NCBI RefSeq assembly: GCF_040438645.1
Contig: NZ_CP159253.1
Location: forward strand, 62,001 to 126,000
Origin: Mesorhizobium sp. WSM2240
GTDB taxonomy: Bacteria; Pseudomonadota; Alphaproteobacteria; Rhizobiales; Rhizobiaceae
Length of the DNA: 64,000 bases
Reading direction: 5' to 3'
Shown: piece by piece, positions 63,661 through 64,000 of the stretch
Layout of the letters: every line of letters begins with the position of its first letter
How positions within the stretch are numbered: the stretch's first letter is position 1
Translations under genes and position numbers: made by a program
The notes under the pieces: generated by a model
The model's database searches: none
What the model was told of the DNA's origin: nothing
What the model saw: the letters and a program-made list of their open reading frames with translations, nothing else

Positions 63661-64000
63661 CTATTCCGCGGCTTCTTGCCTTGCCGCGGGGGCGATTCTT
63701 GCGGCGCAGTATTTGAACTCCGGGATTTTGCCGTAGGGGTCGAGCATGGGATTGGTGAGCTTGTTGGCCGGGCTTTCGTTGAAGCAGAACGGCATGAACA
63801 CCATGCCGTCGGCGACTTCGCGGTCGGCGCGGAGGATGGCTTCGACCGTCCCGCGCCGCGTCTCCACCGCAATCATGTCGCCCTGGCGCAGGCCGCGCCG
63901 CCGGATCTCGTATGGGTTCATCGCTGCGATGCCGTGCGGCTCGATGGCGTCGAGAACGCCGGCCCGGCGGGTCATGGCGCCGGTGTGCCAATGCTCGAGC
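63661..64000 (-). CDS. C-terminal end of a molybdopterin oxidoreductase, formate dehydrogenase alpha type
   Basis: The frame enters from the window edge and stops at 63661, giving the last 112 or so residues. LEHWHTGAMTRR and YEIRRRGLRQGDMIAVETRR belong to the molybdopterin-dinucleotide-binding domain, and MPFCFNESPANKLTNP near the end is typical of FdhF/FdsA-type formate dehydrogenase. The 5' part is outside the window, so type and partner subunits cannot be fixed. Confidence 0.85.
   Translation of the reverse strand, partial: LEHWHTGAMTRRAGVLDAIEPHGIAAMNPYEIRRRGLRQGDMIAVETRRGTVEAILRADREVADGMVFMPFCFNESPANKLTNPMLDPYGKIPEFKYCAARIAPAARQEAAE

Overview
The window looks like chromosomal DNA of a GC-rich alphaproteobacterium of the Hyphomicrobiales (Rhizobiales), most like the Mesorhizobium/Phyllobacteriaceae group. 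The reasons are the pcaDCHGB operon divergent from a LysR gene pcaQ with a PcaQ-type box, the rpmH-rnpA-yidC-engB-argB neighbourhood, the TRAP and branched-chain ABC transporter style, and an intergenic inverted repeat of a type common in this order. This assignment is inference from gene order and protein style only.

Region 1 (1-4.8 kb, minus strand) is a sugar-acid-type module: a GntR regulator, a TRAP transporter (DctQ, DctM, DctP) and an enolase-superfamily dehydratase cut by the window edge. Region 2 (4.9-21.1 kb) is a nearly complete protocatechuate route. An IclR regulator faces pcaI-pcaJ-pcaF, which run into a five-gene branched-chain-type ABC importer and a two-domain 3-dehydroshikimate dehydratase (quiC type). 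Converging on it is pcaD-pcaC-pcaH-pcaG-pcaB-pobA, divergent from pcaQ. Together these genes could import a hydroaromatic or aromatic acid, convert dehydroshikimate or 4-hydroxybenzoate to protocatechuate, open the ring and deliver succinyl-CoA and acetyl-CoA.

Region 3 (21.2-36.3 kb) is mostly housekeeping: a GNAT gene between two short direct repeats, a DMT transporter, phhA with a divergent Lrp regulator, argB, msrB, engB, a CatB-type acetyltransferase, yidC, rnpA, rpmH, an SDR/TetR pair, a TVP38 membrane protein with a flavin disulfide reductase, an orphan histidine kinase and tRNA-Arg(ACG).

Region 4 (36.6-61.3 kb) is accessory in character. It holds an MFS transporter, a GMC oxidoreductase, an SDR, cyoABCD (bo3 quinol oxidase), short-form gnd, a glycogen-debranching-type enzyme, a YfdX-Sel1 fusion protein, a broken stress-protein gene, a frameshifted HlyD/DHA2 efflux pair, a three-gene sensory operon, a sigma-54-dependent response regulator, a small stress-type membrane protein and an alpha-carbonic anhydrase. 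By reading the sequence I find five strong -24/-12 (sigma-54) promoters here, in front of gnd, the debranching enzyme, yfdX-Sel1, the broken stress gene and the intact stress gene. GGTGG/CCACC palindromes lie 50-170 bp upstream of each, and another lies beside the activator gene. I propose that this is a local sigma-54 stress regulon run by the activator at 58373-59767.

Region 5 (61.7-64 kb) is panC-panB followed by the C-terminal end of a formate-dehydrogenase-type molybdoenzyme cut by the window edge. I saw no rRNA, no CRISPR array and no recognisable insertion sequence.
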